Below, in pieces: positions 29,751 through 39,995 of a stretch of DNA of 64,000 nt (positions within the stretch are counted from its first letter, which is position 1; each line of letters begins with the position of its first letter). The DNA is from Ralstonia soli. Its GTDB lineage: Bacteria; Pseudomonadota; Gammaproteobacteria; Burkholderiales; Burkholderiaceae. The notes beneath the pieces are model-generated. The model saw only the letters and a list, made by a program, of their open reading frames with translations, was not told the DNA's origin and made no database searches. The stretch spans positions 372,001 to 436,000 of the forward strand of contig NZ_JAMXHT010000003.1 in assembly GCF_023955655.1 (NCBI RefSeq), written 5' to 3'. Position numbers and translations under genes: made by a program.

Positions 29751-31025
29751 TTACATGCTGGCACCACCGCTGCCGCCGAGGGTCTCGGTACGGCGCGGTG
29801 CATAGGTTTCCCAGCGGTTGCAACCCGGGCACTGCCAATAGAACAAGCGCGCGCGGAAACCGCATTCCTGACAGGTATAGCGGGCCAGGTTGCGCGTCCG
29901 GCTTTGCAGCAGATCGCGAATGGCACCGAGATCCTGCGCGCGCTGGATATCAGCATTGCTGCCCGCCTCGACAGGATCGGCCAGCGCGCTCTCAGCCACA
30001 TCAGCCGTAGCAGACACCTCATGGCTGACCGCCTCCGACGCACGCGTTGCCTCCGCTTCCACCAGTCGCGTCAACGCCATCAGCGATGGCTGGCGACGAA
30101 TCTGGTCGCGCATCAACGCCACGGCATCGTCGATACCGTGCACATCCAACTCGTATTTGTAGACCGTATCGAGCAACTCCGGGCCCAGGCGGGCGTCCAT
30201 CTTGGAGCGCAGCCACGCCAGCCCTTCGGCGGCACGCCCGAGCTGCGTATACGCCTTCATCAGTCGCTCGGCGACCAGCGGCAGGAAGGCCACATTCTGC
30301 TGTTCAATGCTGCGCCAGCGCTTGATGGCGCCTTCGACGTCGCCCTGACCTTGCGCCACATCGCCCAGTTGGATGGTGGCGCGCACGTTTTTGGGGTTCT
30401 CCTGCAGCGCGCGTTCCAGCCACTCCACGGCGGCGGGCACGTCCTTGCGTTGCAGTGCTTCCTGCGCCAACTCGCAGCAGAACTGTGCGATCTGGACGGC
30501 GTAATCCTTACCCTGCAGTTTCTGCAACTCACGTGCCGCTTCAATGGCCTTGCGCCATTCCTTCTCGATTTCGTACAGCTCGAGCAGCACGCGCTTGGCC
30601 GGCTCGGCGAATGTGCCTTCCATCAACATGCGCAGAGATTCCTCGGCGCGGTCCAGCAAGCCGGCTCGCAGGAAATCCTGGCCAAGCTCATACAGCGCAT
30701 GATCGCGCTCATTGGGCGGCAGATCGGGGCGGTTGACGAGGTTTTGATGCACGCGGATCGCGCGTTCAGTTTCGCCGCGACGGCGGAACAGGCTACCCAG
30801 CGCAAAGTGCAGCTCGGTAGTTTCCGGGTCCAGGCGGGCAACTTCAATGAAGGCGTCGATGGCCTTGTCCGGCTGCTCATTGAGCAGGAAGTTCAGCCCC
30901 TTGAAGTACGAGCGCGGCAGCGACGATTGCTCGGTGCGCAACTGACGTGCATCGAGGCGCGCGGCCACCCAACCCAAGCCGAACACCAGGGGGATGGCCA
31001 ACAGCCACCAGAGATCAAAATCCAT
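29751..31025 (-). CDS. lapB: LPS assembly protein LapB (YciM), TPR protein
   Basis: Inner-membrane-anchored, cytoplasmic TPR protein that with FtsH and YejM controls LpxC levels and so LPS synthesis. 424 residues: N-terminal helix DFDLWWLLAIPLVFGLGWVAA, then at least eight TPR-like helical repeats, then a rubredoxin-like metal site CQECGFRARLFYWQCPGCNRWETY at the C-terminus. It sits 3 bp after lapA, as in most proteobacteria. Confidence 0.94.
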   Translation of the reverse strand: MDFDLWWLLAIPLVFGLGWVAARLDARQLRTEQSSLPRSYFKGLNFLLNEQPDKAIDAFIEVARLDPETTELHFALGSLFRRRGETERAIRVHQNLVNRPDLPPNERDHALYELGQDFLRAGLLDRAEESLRMLMEGTFAEPAKRVLLELYEIEKEWRKAIEAARELQKLQGKDYAVQIAQFCCELAQEALQRKDVPAAVEWLERALQENPKNVRATIQLGDVAQGQGDVEGAIKRWRSIEQQNVAFLPLVAERLMKAYTQLGRAAEGLAWLRSKMDARLGPELLDTVYKYELDVHGIDDAVALMRDQIRRQPSLMALTRLVEAEATRASEAVSHEVSATADVAESALADPVEAGSNADIQRAQDLGAIRDLLQSRTRNLARYTCQECGFRARLFYWQCPGCNRWETYAPRRTETLGGSGGASM

Positions 31026-31028
31026 GCG

Positions 31029-31352
31029 TCAGACCTTGGGGCCGGGAACGTGATACGGGGAATCGGCGACCACTGCCGCAGGCGCCTCAACGGCCTCCTC
31101 CGCCTTCTTCATACGGCCGATCTGGCGGCGCAGGCGGCTTGCGGCAAAGCGATGCCGCACCACACGCGGCGCCATCGCCAGCATGGCAAGAAGGATGCCG
31201 GCCACGAAGAACGCCAGCGCAATCAGGATCAGCGGTGCGTGCCAGACCACACCAAACGGCAGCACGAGCGAGACTTCCGCCGTGTTGTGCAGTGCCAGCA
31301 CGAAGAGCAGCACAAACAACAGGATGCGGATGACCCAGACGAGAAATTTCAT
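31029..31352 (-). CDS. lapA: LPS assembly protein A (LapA, DUF1049)
   Basis: 107 residues: a first membrane segment (FLVWVIRILLFVLLFVLALHN), the conserved NTAEVSLVLPFG, a second segment (APLILIALAFFVAGILLAML) and a coiled-coil tail beginning RLRRQIGRMKKAEE. LapA works with LapB in LPS biogenesis control. First gene of lapAB; separated from ihfB by a terminator. Confidence 0.92.
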   Translation of the reverse strand: MKFLVWVIRILLFVLLFVLALHNTAEVSLVLPFGVVWHAPLILIALAFFVAGILLAMLAMAPRVVRHRFAASRLRRQIGRMKKAEEAVEAPAAVVADSPYHVPGPKV

Positions 31353-31480
31353 GCGGATTCGGAAACGGACGGCGGTGCGATGGCCAAATGCAGCGCGATT
31401 GCCGGGTTGTGCCGCATTGTAGCGGATTCATCCGCCGGCCAGCCACGCGCGAGCGCGTGCGCGAGTGTGCCGCGACAATA

Positions 31481-31509
31481 AAAAACGCCCCGGCAGAACC
31501 GGGGCGTTT
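31481..31509 (-). terminator. Intrinsic terminator of ihfB
   Basis: Stem CGCCCCGG/CCGGGGCG with a CAGAA loop and a T-run on the leftward strand. Confidence 0.9.
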
Positions 31510-31534
31510 CTGAAACAACCTTTGCGACCAGGAC

Positions 31535-31957
31535 TCACCGCGACATGACCAGCGGCACCGCCATATCCGCTGAAAATCCAGCGGTCGAGCGTTTGCTGTC
31601 AGCCTGTCGGGCTGCCTTGACAGCCGAGAGCGACACTGCTGGCTCACCCTCCGAAGAGAGTTCGCCTTGTCGCTCCAGACTGCGGTCGACCCGCTCGCGC
31701 AACTCCTTGCCTGCCTTGAAGTGCGGCACCCGCTTCTCGGGCACCAGCACCTTCTCGCCGGACTTGGGGTTGCGACCGACACGCGGCGGACGACGATTCA
31801 GACCGAAGCTGCCGAACCCGCGGATCTCGATGCGGTGGCCGTCTGCCAGGGCGTCGGACATCGCATCCAGGATCGTCTTGACCGCGATGTCCGCATCCCG
31901 CAGCAACAGCTGCGGAAAGCGGGCGGCCAGCTTTTCCACGAGTTCGGACTTGGTCAT
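31535..31957 (-). CDS. ihfB: Integration host factor subunit beta
   Basis: Nucleoid protein that bends DNA sharply as the IHF heterodimer. The HU/IHF core is residues 1-95: [61 protein letters not shown] tail of about 45 extra residues ([17 protein letters not shown]...) exceeds the usual 95-105 length and resembles extensions seen in Ralstonia. An ATG two codons upstream (31963) has a better-spaced AAGGA and may be the true start. Downstream of rpsA, as in E. coli. Confidence 0.93.
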   Translation of the reverse strand: MTKSELVEKLAARFPQLLLRDADIAVKTILDAMSDALADGHRIEIRGFGSFGLNRRPPRVGRNPKSGEKVLVPEKRVPHFKAGKELRERVDRSLERQGELSSEGEPAVSLSAVKAARQADSKRSTAGFSADMAVPLVMSR

Positions 31958-31995
31958 GGGCATCGTGCGCGTCCTTGCAGGTCGAACGTGGATGC

Positions 31996-33684
31996 TTACT
32001 GGTTAGTTTCGTTCAGCTTGGCCTTCAGCAGCGCGCCGAGGTTCGTGGTACCAGCGGTGCCGGTATCCGCAGCGAACTTCTGCATCGCTTCTTGCTGGTC
32101 AGCGCTGTCCTTCGCCTTGATGGAGACGTTGATGTTGCGCGACTTGCGATCGATGTTGACGATCATCGCGGTCATCTGTTCGCCTTCCTTCAGCACGTTG
32201 CGGGCGTCTTCCACGCGGTCGCTCGAGATTTCCGAAGCGCGCAGGTAGCCTTCCACGTCGTCAGCCAGCTGCACCACGGCACCCTTCGGATCAACGGCCT
32301 TGATCGTGACGTTCACGATCGAACCCTTGTCGTTGGTCGAGATGAAGTTGTTGAACGGGTCGCCCGACAGCTGCTTGATACCCAGCGAGATGCGTTCCTT
32401 GTCGATGTCGATGGCCAGCACAACAGCTTCCACCTCGTCGCCCTTCTTGTACTTGCGAACGGCTTCTTCGCCAGTCTCTTGCCACGACAGATCCGACAGG
32501 TGCACCAGGCCGTCGATGCCGCCCGGCAGACCGATGAACACGCCGAAGTCGGTGATCGACTTGATCTGGCCCGACAGCTTGTCGCCCTTCTTGTGGTTGC
32601 GACCGAAATCGTCCCACGGGTTGGCCTTGCACTGCTTCATGCCCAGGCTGATACGACGCTTGTCTTCGTCGATATCCAGAACCATGACTTCCACTTCGTC
32701 GCCCAGCTGGACAACCTTCGACGGCGCCACGTTCTTGTTGGTCCAGTCCATTTCCGACACGTGGACCAGGCCTTCGATACCGGCTTCGATCTCGACGAAC
32801 GCGCCGTAGTCGGTCAGGTTGGTCACCTTGCCGAACAGGCGGGTGCCTTGCGGGTAGCGACGCGAGATGCCGACCCACGGATCTTCGCCCAGTTGCTTGA
32901 CGCCCAGCGAGACGCGGTTCTTCTCTTGGTCGAACTTGAGGATCTTGGCGGTGATTTCCTGGCCAACCGACAGCACTTCGCTCGGGTGACGCACACGACG
33001 CCATGCCAGGTCGGTGATGTGCAGCAGACCGTCGATGCCACCCAGATCCACGAACGCGCCGTAGTCGGTGATGTTCTTGACGATACCGTTGACGATCGCG
33101 CCTTCCTTGAGCGTTTCCATCAGCTTCTGACGCTCTTCGCCCAGCGTGGCTTCAACCACGGCACGGCGCGACAGCACAACGTTGTTGCGCTTGCGGTCCA
33201 GCTTGATGACCTTGAATTCGAGGGTCTTGCCTTCGTACGGCGTGGTGTCCTTGATCGGACGCACGTCGACGAGCGAACCCGGCAGGAATGCACGAATACC
33301 GTTGACCATGACGGTCAGGCCGCCCTTCACCTTGCCGGTCACGGTACCGGAGATGATCTCGCCGGATTCCAGTGCCTTCTCAAGGTTCAGCCACGAAGCC
33401 AGGCGCTTGGCCTTGTCGCGCGACAGGATGGTGTCGCCGTAGCCGTTTTCCAGTGCGTCGATCGCGACCGAAACGTAGTCGCCGACTTGCACTTCCAGCT
33501 CGCCCTGGTCGTTCAGGAATTCTTCGACCGGAACAAATGCTTCAGACTTCAGGCCCGCGTTCACAACGACGAAGTTGTGGTCGATACGCACAACTTCCGC
33601 AGAGATCACTTCGCCAGCCTTCATATTGGACTTGGCGATCGACTCTTCGAACAGGGCGGCAAAAGATTCGTTAGTTTGGGACAT
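31996..33684 (-). CDS. rpsA: 30S ribosomal protein S1
   Basis: 562 residues with six S1 (OB-fold) RNA-binding repeats; S1 recruits and unfolds mRNA at the 30S platform. Repeat hallmarks: [72 protein letters not shown] and [24 protein letters not shown]. The start [16 protein letters not shown] at 33684 is the family N-terminus. It follows cmk, the standard arrangement. Confidence 0.98.
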   Translation of the reverse strand: MSQTNESFAALFEESIAKSNMKAGEVISAEVVRIDHNFVVVNAGLKSEAFVPVEEFLNDQGELEVQVGDYVSVAIDALENGYGDTILSRDKAKRLASWLNLEKALESGEIISGTVTGKVKGGLTVMVNGIRAFLPGSLVDVRPIKDTTPYEGKTLEFKVIKLDRKRNNVVLSRRAVVEATLGEERQKLMETLKEGAIVNGIVKNITDYGAFVDLGGIDGLLHITDLAWRRVRHPSEVLSVGQEITAKILKFDQEKNRVSLGVKQLGEDPWVGISRRYPQGTRLFGKVTNLTDYGAFVEIEAGIEGLVHVSEMDWTNKNVAPSKVVQLGDEVEVMVLDIDEDKRRISLGMKQCKANPWDDFGRNHKKGDKLSGQIKSITDFGVFIGLPGGIDGLVHLSDLSWQETGEEAVRKYKKGDEVEAVVLAIDIDKERISLGIKQLSGDPFNNFISTNDKGSIVNVTIKAVDPKGAVVQLADDVEGYLRASEISSDRVEDARNVLKEGEQMTAMIVNIDRKSRNINVSIKAKDSADQQEAMQKFAADTGTAGTTNLGALLKAKLNETNQ

Positions 33685-33819
33685 AAAAGATAGGCATCCG
33701 CAGAACATGCCTCGCATGGCTTTCGCTGATGATGGGCGAAGACAGGTATGCGGGGTTATGAGTTGAACAACCGCCGACAGCAACATGCCGCCGGCACCGA
33801 TCGAACCAGTTCAGCCGGC

Positions 33820-34515
33820 TCAGTTCGCCTTGTTGGCGCCCTGCACCTGCCGGTACCAGTCCAGTACCTGCGCAACCACTTCATCGACCGACATGTCGGA
33901 CGAATCCAGTTGCCGCGCATCTTGCGCCGGACGCAGCGGCGCGACACTGCGGGTGCGATCCCGCAAATCACGCGCTTCCAAGTCCTGCGAAAGACTTTCC
34001 ACTGTAGCAGAAAAACCCTTTGCAATCAATTGTTTATAGCGCCGCTCGGCGCGTGCCTGCACGCTCGCCGTAAGGAACACCTTGAGCACCGCTTCAGGGA
34101 AAACCACGGTGCCCATGTCGCGTCCGTCGGCCACGAGGCCGGGCGCTTCCAGGAACGCCCGCTGACGTGCATGCAGCGCCTCTCGCACGGCGCCATGCAC
34201 GGCAATCGCCGAAGCTTGGTTGCCGACCGATTCGTGACGTAGCGCCAAGCTCACATCTTCGCCCTTGAGCCAGATGTGATCGGCCTTGAAGCGCACATCC
34301 AGCGTGCTGGCGATGCGCACGAGGCTATCGACGTCGTGATCGTCGACGTTTTCACGCATGCTGGTGAGCGCCACCAAGCGGTACAACGAGCCGCTGTCCA
34401 ACAGGTGAAAACCCAGCAAATCGGCAACCTGATGAGCGACCGTGCCCTTGCCGGATGCGGTCGGGCCGTCGATGGTGATGACCGGATACGGCGTGGAAGC
34501 AACGGTGTCGGACAT
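33820..34515 (-). CDS. cmk: Cytidylate kinase
   Basis: Phosphorylates CMP/dCMP with ATP. 231 residues: [20 protein letters not shown] (P-loop), [37 protein letters not shown] (the RDMGTVVF signature). Start ATG at 34515. It lies between aroA and rpsA. Confidence 0.97.
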   Translation of the reverse strand: MSDTVASTPYPVITIDGPTASGKGTVAHQVADLLGFHLLDSGSLYRLVALTSMRENVDDHDVDSLVRIASTLDVRFKADHIWLKGEDVSLALRHESVGNQASAIAVHGAVREALHARQRAFLEAPGLVADGRDMGTVVFPEAVLKVFLTASVQARAERRYKQLIAKGFSATVESLSQDLEARDLRDRTRSVAPLRPAQDARQLDSSDMSVDEVVAQVLDWYRQVQGANKAN

Positions 34516-34542
34516 GATGAAAATCTGGCGGTTAATTGCGTC

Positions 34543-35847
34543 TCAGGCGGTAATGCCGCCGAACGCGGTGAAATATTCCGGGAAGGTCTTGGCGACGCAG
34601 CGCGGATCGTTGATGCGCACCGGCACCGGGCCGAAGGCGGCCAACGAGAACGCCATCGCCATGCGGTGATCGTCGTAGGTGTCGATGCCGCCAGCGGGCG
34701 AGGTCCATTGCGACGGGGGCGTCACGCGGATGTAGTCAGCGCCCTCTTCCACCTCGGCGCCGAGCTTGCGCAGTTCAGTCGCCATGGCGGACAGGCGGTC
34801 GGTTTCCTTGACACGCCAGCTGGCGATGTTGGTGAGCGTGGTGGTGCCGTCCGCAAACAGCGCGGCCACGGCCAGCGTCATCGCCGCGTCCGGGATGTGG
34901 TTGCAATCCAGCTCGACCGCGTGCAGCTTGCCGTCGTCGCGCTCGACACCGCGGACTTCGATCCAGTTGGCGCCGGCCATGACGTTGGCGCCCATGCGGT
35001 TGAGCGCGTCGGCAAACCGGACGTCGCCCTGAATGCTGGACATGCCAACCCCCTCCACACGCACCGGCCCACCGCCCAGCGCGCCGGCCGCCAGAAAGTA
35101 CGATGCCGATGAAGCATCGCCTTCCACGAAAATCTCGCCCGGCGCCTTATACGTGATGCCGGTCGGAACGGTGAACGACGCCCAGCCGTCACGCTCTACC
35201 TGCACGCCAAAGCGCGCCATCAGGTTCAGCGTGATCTCGATGTAGGGCTTGGAGATCAACTCGCCAACCACTTCGATCGTGACAGTGCCGGCGGACTCCA
35301 CCAGCGGCAGCGCCATCAGCAGCGCGGTCAGGAACTGGCTCGACACATCGCCGCGCACGCGGATGGGCGCGTCGATCTTGACGGGTGCGGCGTGGATCGC
35401 CAGCGGCGGGTAGCCTTCGTTGCCGGTGTAATCGATGCGCGCGCCGACTTGGCGCAGGCCATCGACCAGATCGCCGATCGGGCGCTCGTGCATGCGCGGC
35501 ACGCCGTGCAACGTGTACTCGCCACCTTGCAGCGCGAGCGCGGCAGTCAGCGGGCGAATGGCCGTGCCGGCGTTGCCCATGAACAGATCGGCGGATTTGT
35601 TCGGGAAACGGCCGCCCGTGCCGGTGACGCGGTAGGCGTTCTCGCCCAGGTTTTCGACCGGGACACCCAGCTTGCCGAGCGCATCCAGCATGACGCGCGT
35701 GTCATCGGAATCAAGCAGGTCGCGCACAACGGTTTCGCCCTGCGCGAGCGCGGCCAGCAACAGCACGCGGTTGGAGATGCTCTTCGAGCCCGGCAGCTTG
35801 ATGGTGCCGCGCGCAGACTTCAGCGGACCGACGTCGAGATGTTCCAT
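34543..35847 (-). CDS. aroA: 3-phosphoshikimate 1-carboxyvinyltransferase (EPSP synthase)
   Basis: Joins shikimate-3-phosphate and PEP in the shikimate pathway. 434 residues: [18 protein letters not shown] (PEP/S3P site), [20 protein letters not shown] (class signature), [15 protein letters not shown] and [13 protein letters not shown] near the C-terminus. The start at 35847 ([14 protein letters not shown]) matches the family; the frame stays open further upstream. It follows tyrA by 25 bp. Confidence 0.97.
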   Translation of the reverse strand: MEHLDVGPLKSARGTIKLPGSKSISNRVLLLAALAQGETVVRDLLDSDDTRVMLDALGKLGVPVENLGENAYRVTGTGGRFPNKSADLFMGNAGTAIRPLTAALALQGGEYTLHGVPRMHERPIGDLVDGLRQVGARIDYTGNEGYPPLAIHAAPVKIDAPIRVRGDVSSQFLTALLMALPLVESAGTVTIEVVGELISKPYIEITLNLMARFGVQVERDGWASFTVPTGITYKAPGEIFVEGDASSASYFLAAGALGGGPVRVEGVGMSSIQGDVRFADALNRMGANVMAGANWIEVRGVERDDGKLHAVELDCNHIPDAAMTLAVAALFADGTTTLTNIASWRVKETDRLSAMATELRKLGAEVEEGADYIRVTPPSQWTSPAGGIDTYDDHRMAMAFSLAAFGPVPVRINDPRCVAKTFPEYFTAFGGITA

Positions 35848-35872
35848 GAATCCAATCAGTTCAAAACAAACG

Positions 35873-36781
35873 TTATTCGGGTTGCGCGCCGTTGCCACCT
35901 TCCGGGGCCACGCGCTGCGGCCAAGCAAGGCGCGCTTCGCTCGCGCGGCGGAACACGCGTTCAAGCGAAGCGCCATCACGCTCGGCAATCATCGTCTTCA
36001 GACGACCGATCACCGCTTCATATGTATTCAGTTCGCGCAGCAGCGCTTCGCGGTTCGACAAGCAGATGTCGCGCCACATCTCGGGCGACGATGCGGCGAT
36101 GCGCGTGAAATCGCGGAAGCCACCGCCGGCAAAATCGAGCTTGAGTGCGCCATCTTCGGCATTGATGATCTGCGCCACCAGCGCGTACGACAACACATGC
36201 GGCAGATGGCTGACGGCGGCAAACACGGCGTCGTGCTGCACGGCCGACATGATGTGGCAATGCGCGCCTGCCGCTTCCCACATGGCCTGCACACGCTCGA
36301 CATCAGCGCGGCGGTTTTCCTGCAGCGGGCAGAGTACGGCCTTCTTGCCGACATAGAGATCGGCCAGCGCAGCCTCCACGCCGTTGAGTTCTCGGCCGGC
36401 AATCGGGTGCGCCGGCACGAACTGGCTGACCTGATCGCCCAGCGCCGTCTTGGCCGCCATGATGACGTCGGACTTGGTGCTGCCGGCATCGGTGACGATG
36501 GTGTCGGGGCCGAGGTGCGGCTGCATGGCGAGCAGCAGTGGCAGCGTCTGCGCCACGGGCGCGCACAGCACGACCATGTCGGCGCCACGCACGGCCTCTT
36601 CCATCGGCAGCGCTTCGTCGATCACGCCCAGCCGGATCGCCGTCTCCAGCGACGCAGCTGACCGCCCGACGCCCACGATATGCCCGACCACGCCGGCGCG
36701 TCGCAACGCCAGTGCAAGCGACCCGCCAATCAGGCCGACACCGACAATCACCAACCGGGAACTGGAAAAAGAAGAGGCCAC
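35873..36781 (-). CDS. tyrA: Prephenate dehydrogenase
   Basis: NAD(P)-dependent conversion of prephenate to 4-hydroxyphenylpyruvate for tyrosine. 302 residues: [21 protein letters not shown] binds the nucleotide, [11 protein letters not shown] and [18 protein letters not shown] are the catalytic region. The start is GTG at 36781, with AGGG about 8 nt upstream; no ATG is available before the nucleotide-binding fold. It has no fused mutase or ACT domain. Confidence 0.94.
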   Translation of the reverse strand: MASSFSSSRLVIVGVGLIGGSLALALRRAGVVGHIVGVGRSAASLETAIRLGVIDEALPMEEAVRGADMVVLCAPVAQTLPLLLAMQPHLGPDTIVTDAGSTKSDVIMAAKTALGDQVSQFVPAHPIAGRELNGVEAALADLYVGKKAVLCPLQENRRADVERVQAMWEAAGAHCHIMSAVQHDAVFAAVSHLPHVLSYALVAQIINAEDGALKLDFAGGGFRDFTRIAASSPEMWRDICLSNREALLRELNTYEAVIGRLKTMIAERDGASLERVFRRASEARLAWPQRVAPEGGNGAQPE

Positions 36782-36847
36782 AACACCGCCCTGCCAGAAA
36801 AAAGCAAAGCGGCATTGTAGCCCGATGTGCGGAGCGCGACGTTCCCG

Positions 36848-37963
36848 CTAGTGCGCCGAGGGATAGGACCCCAGCACCTTGAAATACGCCGCGTCATGAC
36901 GCAGCTTTTCGAGCGCGCGCGCCACCTGCGGGTCACGCTGATGGCCTTCCACGTCGACGTAGAAGTAGTACTCCCACGCCCCGCTGCGGGCCGGACGCGA
37001 CTCGAAACGGCACATCGACACGCCGTTGTCCGCCAGGGGCGCCAACAGCTTGTAGACCGCACCGGCCTCATTCGGCACCGACAGGATCAGCGAAGTGTGA
37101 TCGCGCCCGCTCGGCTCCGTCTCGTAGTTGCCGATGACGACGAAGCGCGTGCGGTTGTGCGGATCATCTTCCACGTTGGCCCGCACCACATGCAGCCCGT
37201 AGCGGTTGGCCGCCTGAACGCTGGCCAGCGCGGCGACGGTTTCGTCCTCACCCGCCATGCGCGCGGCCTCGGCGTTGCTCGACACGGCTTCGCGCGGCAG
37301 GTTCGGATAGTTCGTGTTGAGCCAGCGCTGGCACTGCGCCAGCGCCTGCGCATGCGCGCGCACCACCTTTACCTGCGACATGTCGCCCGTCTTGTGCAGC
37401 AAGTTGTGATGCACCCGTAGCGCGATCTCGCCGCTGATCTTCAGCGATGTCTGCAAGAACAGATCGAGTGTGCGCGACACCACGCCTTCGGTCGAATTCT
37501 CGACCGGCACCACGCCGCAATCAACCGTGCCGGACTCCGCCGCACGGAACACCTCATCGATGCTCGGGCACGGCATCGGCTGGATCTCGTGGCCGAAATG
37601 CGCAACCACCGCCTGCTCGGAGAACGTGCCCGCCGGGCCGAGGTAGCCGATGCGCAGCGCCTGTTCCAGGCCACGGCAGGCGGACATCACCTCGCGCCAG
37701 ATGGCGGCGATGCTCTCGTCATGCAGCGGGCCCGCATTGCTCGACTGCATCTTGCGGATGACCTGCAGTTCGCGGTCCGGCCGAAACGCCGGCGACGAAT
37801 AGCGCTTCTTCACCTCGCCCACTTCCTGCGCCACCTTGGCGCGGTCCGAGAGCAGCGTGAGCAGCTGGCTGTCGATGGCATCGATCTGCGTGCGCAGCGG
37901 CGCCAACTCCGCCGCCAATGCGGCGTCCTTGTTCTGTTTCGTATCGTCTGACTGACTGGTCAT
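36848..37963 (-). CDS. pheA: Bifunctional chorismate mutase / prephenate dehydratase (P-protein)
   Basis: Makes phenylpyruvate from chorismate. 371 residues in three parts: AroQ chorismate mutase (about 15-100, LRTQIDAIDSQLLTLLSDRA); prephenate dehydratase (about 105-285, IGYLGPAGTFSEQAVVAHFG and the catalytic NSTEGVVSRTLDLF region); ACT domain for phenylalanine feedback (about 295-370, SLILSVPNEAGAVYKLLAPL and the ESRP-like FESRPAR). Start at 37963 (MTSQSDDTKQ). Confidence 0.96.
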   Translation of the reverse strand: MTSQSDDTKQNKDAALAAELAPLRTQIDAIDSQLLTLLSDRAKVAQEVGEVKKRYSSPAFRPDRELQVIRKMQSSNAGPLHDESIAAIWREVMSACRGLEQALRIGYLGPAGTFSEQAVVAHFGHEIQPMPCPSIDEVFRAAESGTVDCGVVPVENSTEGVVSRTLDLFLQTSLKISGEIALRVHHNLLHKTGDMSQVKVVRAHAQALAQCQRWLNTNYPNLPREAVSSNAEAARMAGEDETVAALASVQAANRYGLHVVRANVEDDPHNRTRFVVIGNYETEPSGRDHTSLILSVPNEAGAVYKLLAPLADNGVSMCRFESRPARSGAWEYYFYVDVEGHQRDPQVARALEKLRHDAAYFKVLGSYPSAH

Positions 37964-38056
37964 TGTAGAAATCGGTTCGGCAACGGATTGCGGATTGCAG
38001 ATTGCCTCGCGAAGCAAACGCTTCGCGCTATGTTCTGGGCTGATCGGGCGCCTGCC

Positions 38057-39193
38057 TTAGGCGGAAGCCCGCTCAAACTCGCGCATGAAGTCGACCAGCG
38101 CTTCCACGCCTTCCAACGGCATCGCGTTGTAGATGCTCGCCCGCATGCCGCCCACGGACTTGTGGCCCTTGAGCTGCACCAGCCCGCGCTCGCGCGCCTG
38201 CGTCAGGAACGCCTCGTTGCGGGATTCGTCGTTGAGGAAGAACGGCACGTTCATGCGCGAACGGCACGTCGGATGGATTTCATTGCGGTAGAAGCTGCTG
38301 GCATCGATAAAGTCGTACAGCATCTTCGACTTGACGATGTTGCGCGTCTCCAGTGCTTCGACGCCGCCCTGACGCTTGATCCACTGGAACACCAGCCCGG
38401 CGATGTAGATCGCGTAGGTAGGCGGCGTGTTATACATCGAGCCGTTTTCGGCCACGACGCGCCAGTTGAATGCCGACGGGCACAGCGGGTGGGCATGGCC
38501 GAGCAGGTCCTTGCGCACGATCGCGATGGTCAAACCGGCCGGGCCGATGTTCTTCTGCGCGCCGCCATACAGGACCTGATAGCCATTCCAGTCGATAGGC
38601 CGCGAGAGGATATGGCTCGACACGTCGGCCACCACCACACGCCCATGCGCCTGGCCCACGTCCGGCGTGTGCTGATATTCCACGCCGACGATGGTTTCGT
38701 TCGTGCACAGGTGCACATAGGCCGCGTCAGACGACAACTGCCACTTCGATACGTCGGGAATCTTGTGGAAACGCTCGGCCTCGCTAGTGGCAGCGATATT
38801 CACCTCGCCGTACTTGCGCGCCTCCTGCTGCGACTTCACCGACCACGTACCGGTGACGACATAGTCAGCCTTCGGAGCGTCAGCCGATAGCCGGCGCATC
38901 AGGTTCAGCGGCACGATGGCGTTCTCGGCGATGGCACCACCTTGCAGGAAGAGGATTTCGTAGTTGTCCGGCACCGCCAGCAATGCACGCAGATCGGCAA
39001 AGGCCTGCGCCATGATGCTTTCGAACTCGCGCCCGCGATGGCTCATCTCCATCACGCTCATGCCGCTGCCGTGCCAGGAGAGCATTTCCTCCTGCGCCTG
39101 TTCCAGCACCTCGGTCGGCAACACTGCCGGACCTGCCGAAAAGTTGTACACGCGCGCCTGGCTGGCTTGAAGAGCTCGATCCGCTTGGTTCAT
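38057..39193 (-). CDS. serC: Phosphoserine aminotransferase
   Basis: PLP enzyme of serine (and pyridoxal phosphate) synthesis. 378 residues: [20 protein letters not shown] and [14 protein letters not shown] at the N-terminus; PLP lysine in [20 protein letters not shown]-terminal [20 protein letters not shown]. The start at 39193 is the family N-terminus. It heads the serC-pheA-tyrA-aroA-cmk-rpsA-ihfB run. The T-run of the upstream gene's terminator lies about 10 bp before its start codon. Confidence 0.96.
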   Translation of the reverse strand: MNQADRALQASQARVYNFSAGPAVLPTEVLEQAQEEMLSWHGSGMSVMEMSHRGREFESIMAQAFADLRALLAVPDNYEILFLQGGAIAENAIVPLNLMRRLSADAPKADYVVTGTWSVKSQQEARKYGEVNIAATSEAERFHKIPDVSKWQLSSDAAYVHLCTNETIVGVEYQHTPDVGQAHGRVVVADVSSHILSRPIDWNGYQVLYGGAQKNIGPAGLTIAIVRKDLLGHAHPLCPSAFNWRVVAENGSMYNTPPTYAIYIAGLVFQWIKRQGGVEALETRNIVKSKMLYDFIDASSFYRNEIHPTCRSRMNVPFFLNDESRNEAFLTQARERGLVQLKGHKSVGGMRASIYNAMPLEGVEALVDFMREFERASA

Positions 39194-39211
39194 GGGGCGA
39201 AGGACAAAAGA

Positions 39212-39247
39212 AAAATGGCTGTCTGGGCGCAAACCCAAACAGCCATT
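39212..39247 (-). terminator. Terminator of the DUF2059 gene, abutting serC
   Basis: A long stem (AATGGCTG.. / ..CAGCCATT, 14 bp with one mismatch), loop of 6 nt, then TTTTTCTTTT on the leftward strand, ending 12 nt before the serC ATG. Confidence 0.85.
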
Positions 39248-39306
39248 ATCCACCAACTGGCGGCGCGACGGGGATTGCGCCCCGATCGTCGGCCTAAGCC
39301 GGTCAA

Positions 39307-39867
39307 TTACTTCGAAGCGGCGGAAATTTCCTTGTCAGCCATGTCGCGCATCTTCTTGCCGACTTGCGGGCCGTACTTCTGCATCACGCTGCCCCACACT
39401 TCCTGCATGGCCTTGCCTTGGTTGGCCATGAACTTCTGGCCGCTCGGCGTCTTCAGGAATGCAGTCAGGTCCTTGATCTCCTGGGTCGAGTAGTACTTGC
39501 CCAGCGAGTCGTAGTGAGCCTGCAGAGCGTCCTTCTGGAACGCGGCCGTCTCAAAATCCTTGCCTGCACCGTCGGTCATGCGCTGCACTGCGCCGTTCTT
39601 CTTCAGCTTGTCGACCGCAGCCTGCTTTTGCTTGTCAGTCAGAGTCTTGTTCTCGACCAGTGCCTGTTCCAGCACCAGCGGGGCTTCCTGCTTGGCACCG
39701 TTTTCGAGCACTTCACCTTGGCCCTTGATCGCTGCGTCAACGTTCATCGTCGTCAGCAGGTCCTTGATGGCTGCGGTCTTGTCGGCGTCACCGGCCTGCG
39801 CGAACGCAAACAGCGGAGCGAAACCGGCCACCACGATCAGATGTTTGAGTTTGAGACTCTTGTGCAT
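39307..39867 (-). CDS. Exported DUF2059 protein
   Basis: 186 residues with a signal peptide ([19 protein letters not shown]). The C-terminal part, [39 protein letters not shown], carries the DUF2059 pattern of a helix pair followed by the FLKTPSGQK motif. The periplasmic role is unknown. It lies between gyrA and serC, a position kept in Ralstonia/Burkholderia. Confidence 0.85.
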   Translation of the reverse strand: MHKSLKLKHLIVVAGFAPLFAFAQAGDADKTAAIKDLLTTMNVDAAIKGQGEVLENGAKQEAPLVLEQALVENKTLTDKQKQAAVDKLKKNGAVQRMTDGAGKDFETAAFQKDALQAHYDSLGKYYSTQEIKDLTAFLKTPSGQKFMANQGKAMQEVWGSVMQKYGPQVGKKMRDMADKEISAASK

Positions 39868-39995
39868 TGTTGCTCCCTTAAGATAAGCGTTGCGTTTAGG
39901 CCGGGCGTGTGACGCAAAAGTTCCAATCCCTTGCCGCGCATAGGTCCGGCATCATGACAGAACTGCGCCCGGCGGCAAGCAAAAGATGTTTCTAA

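Noticed and set aside
31975-33693. Long rightward frame opposite rpsA
   Set aside because: Fully antisense to a certain gene; high-GC third positions keep the opposite strand open.
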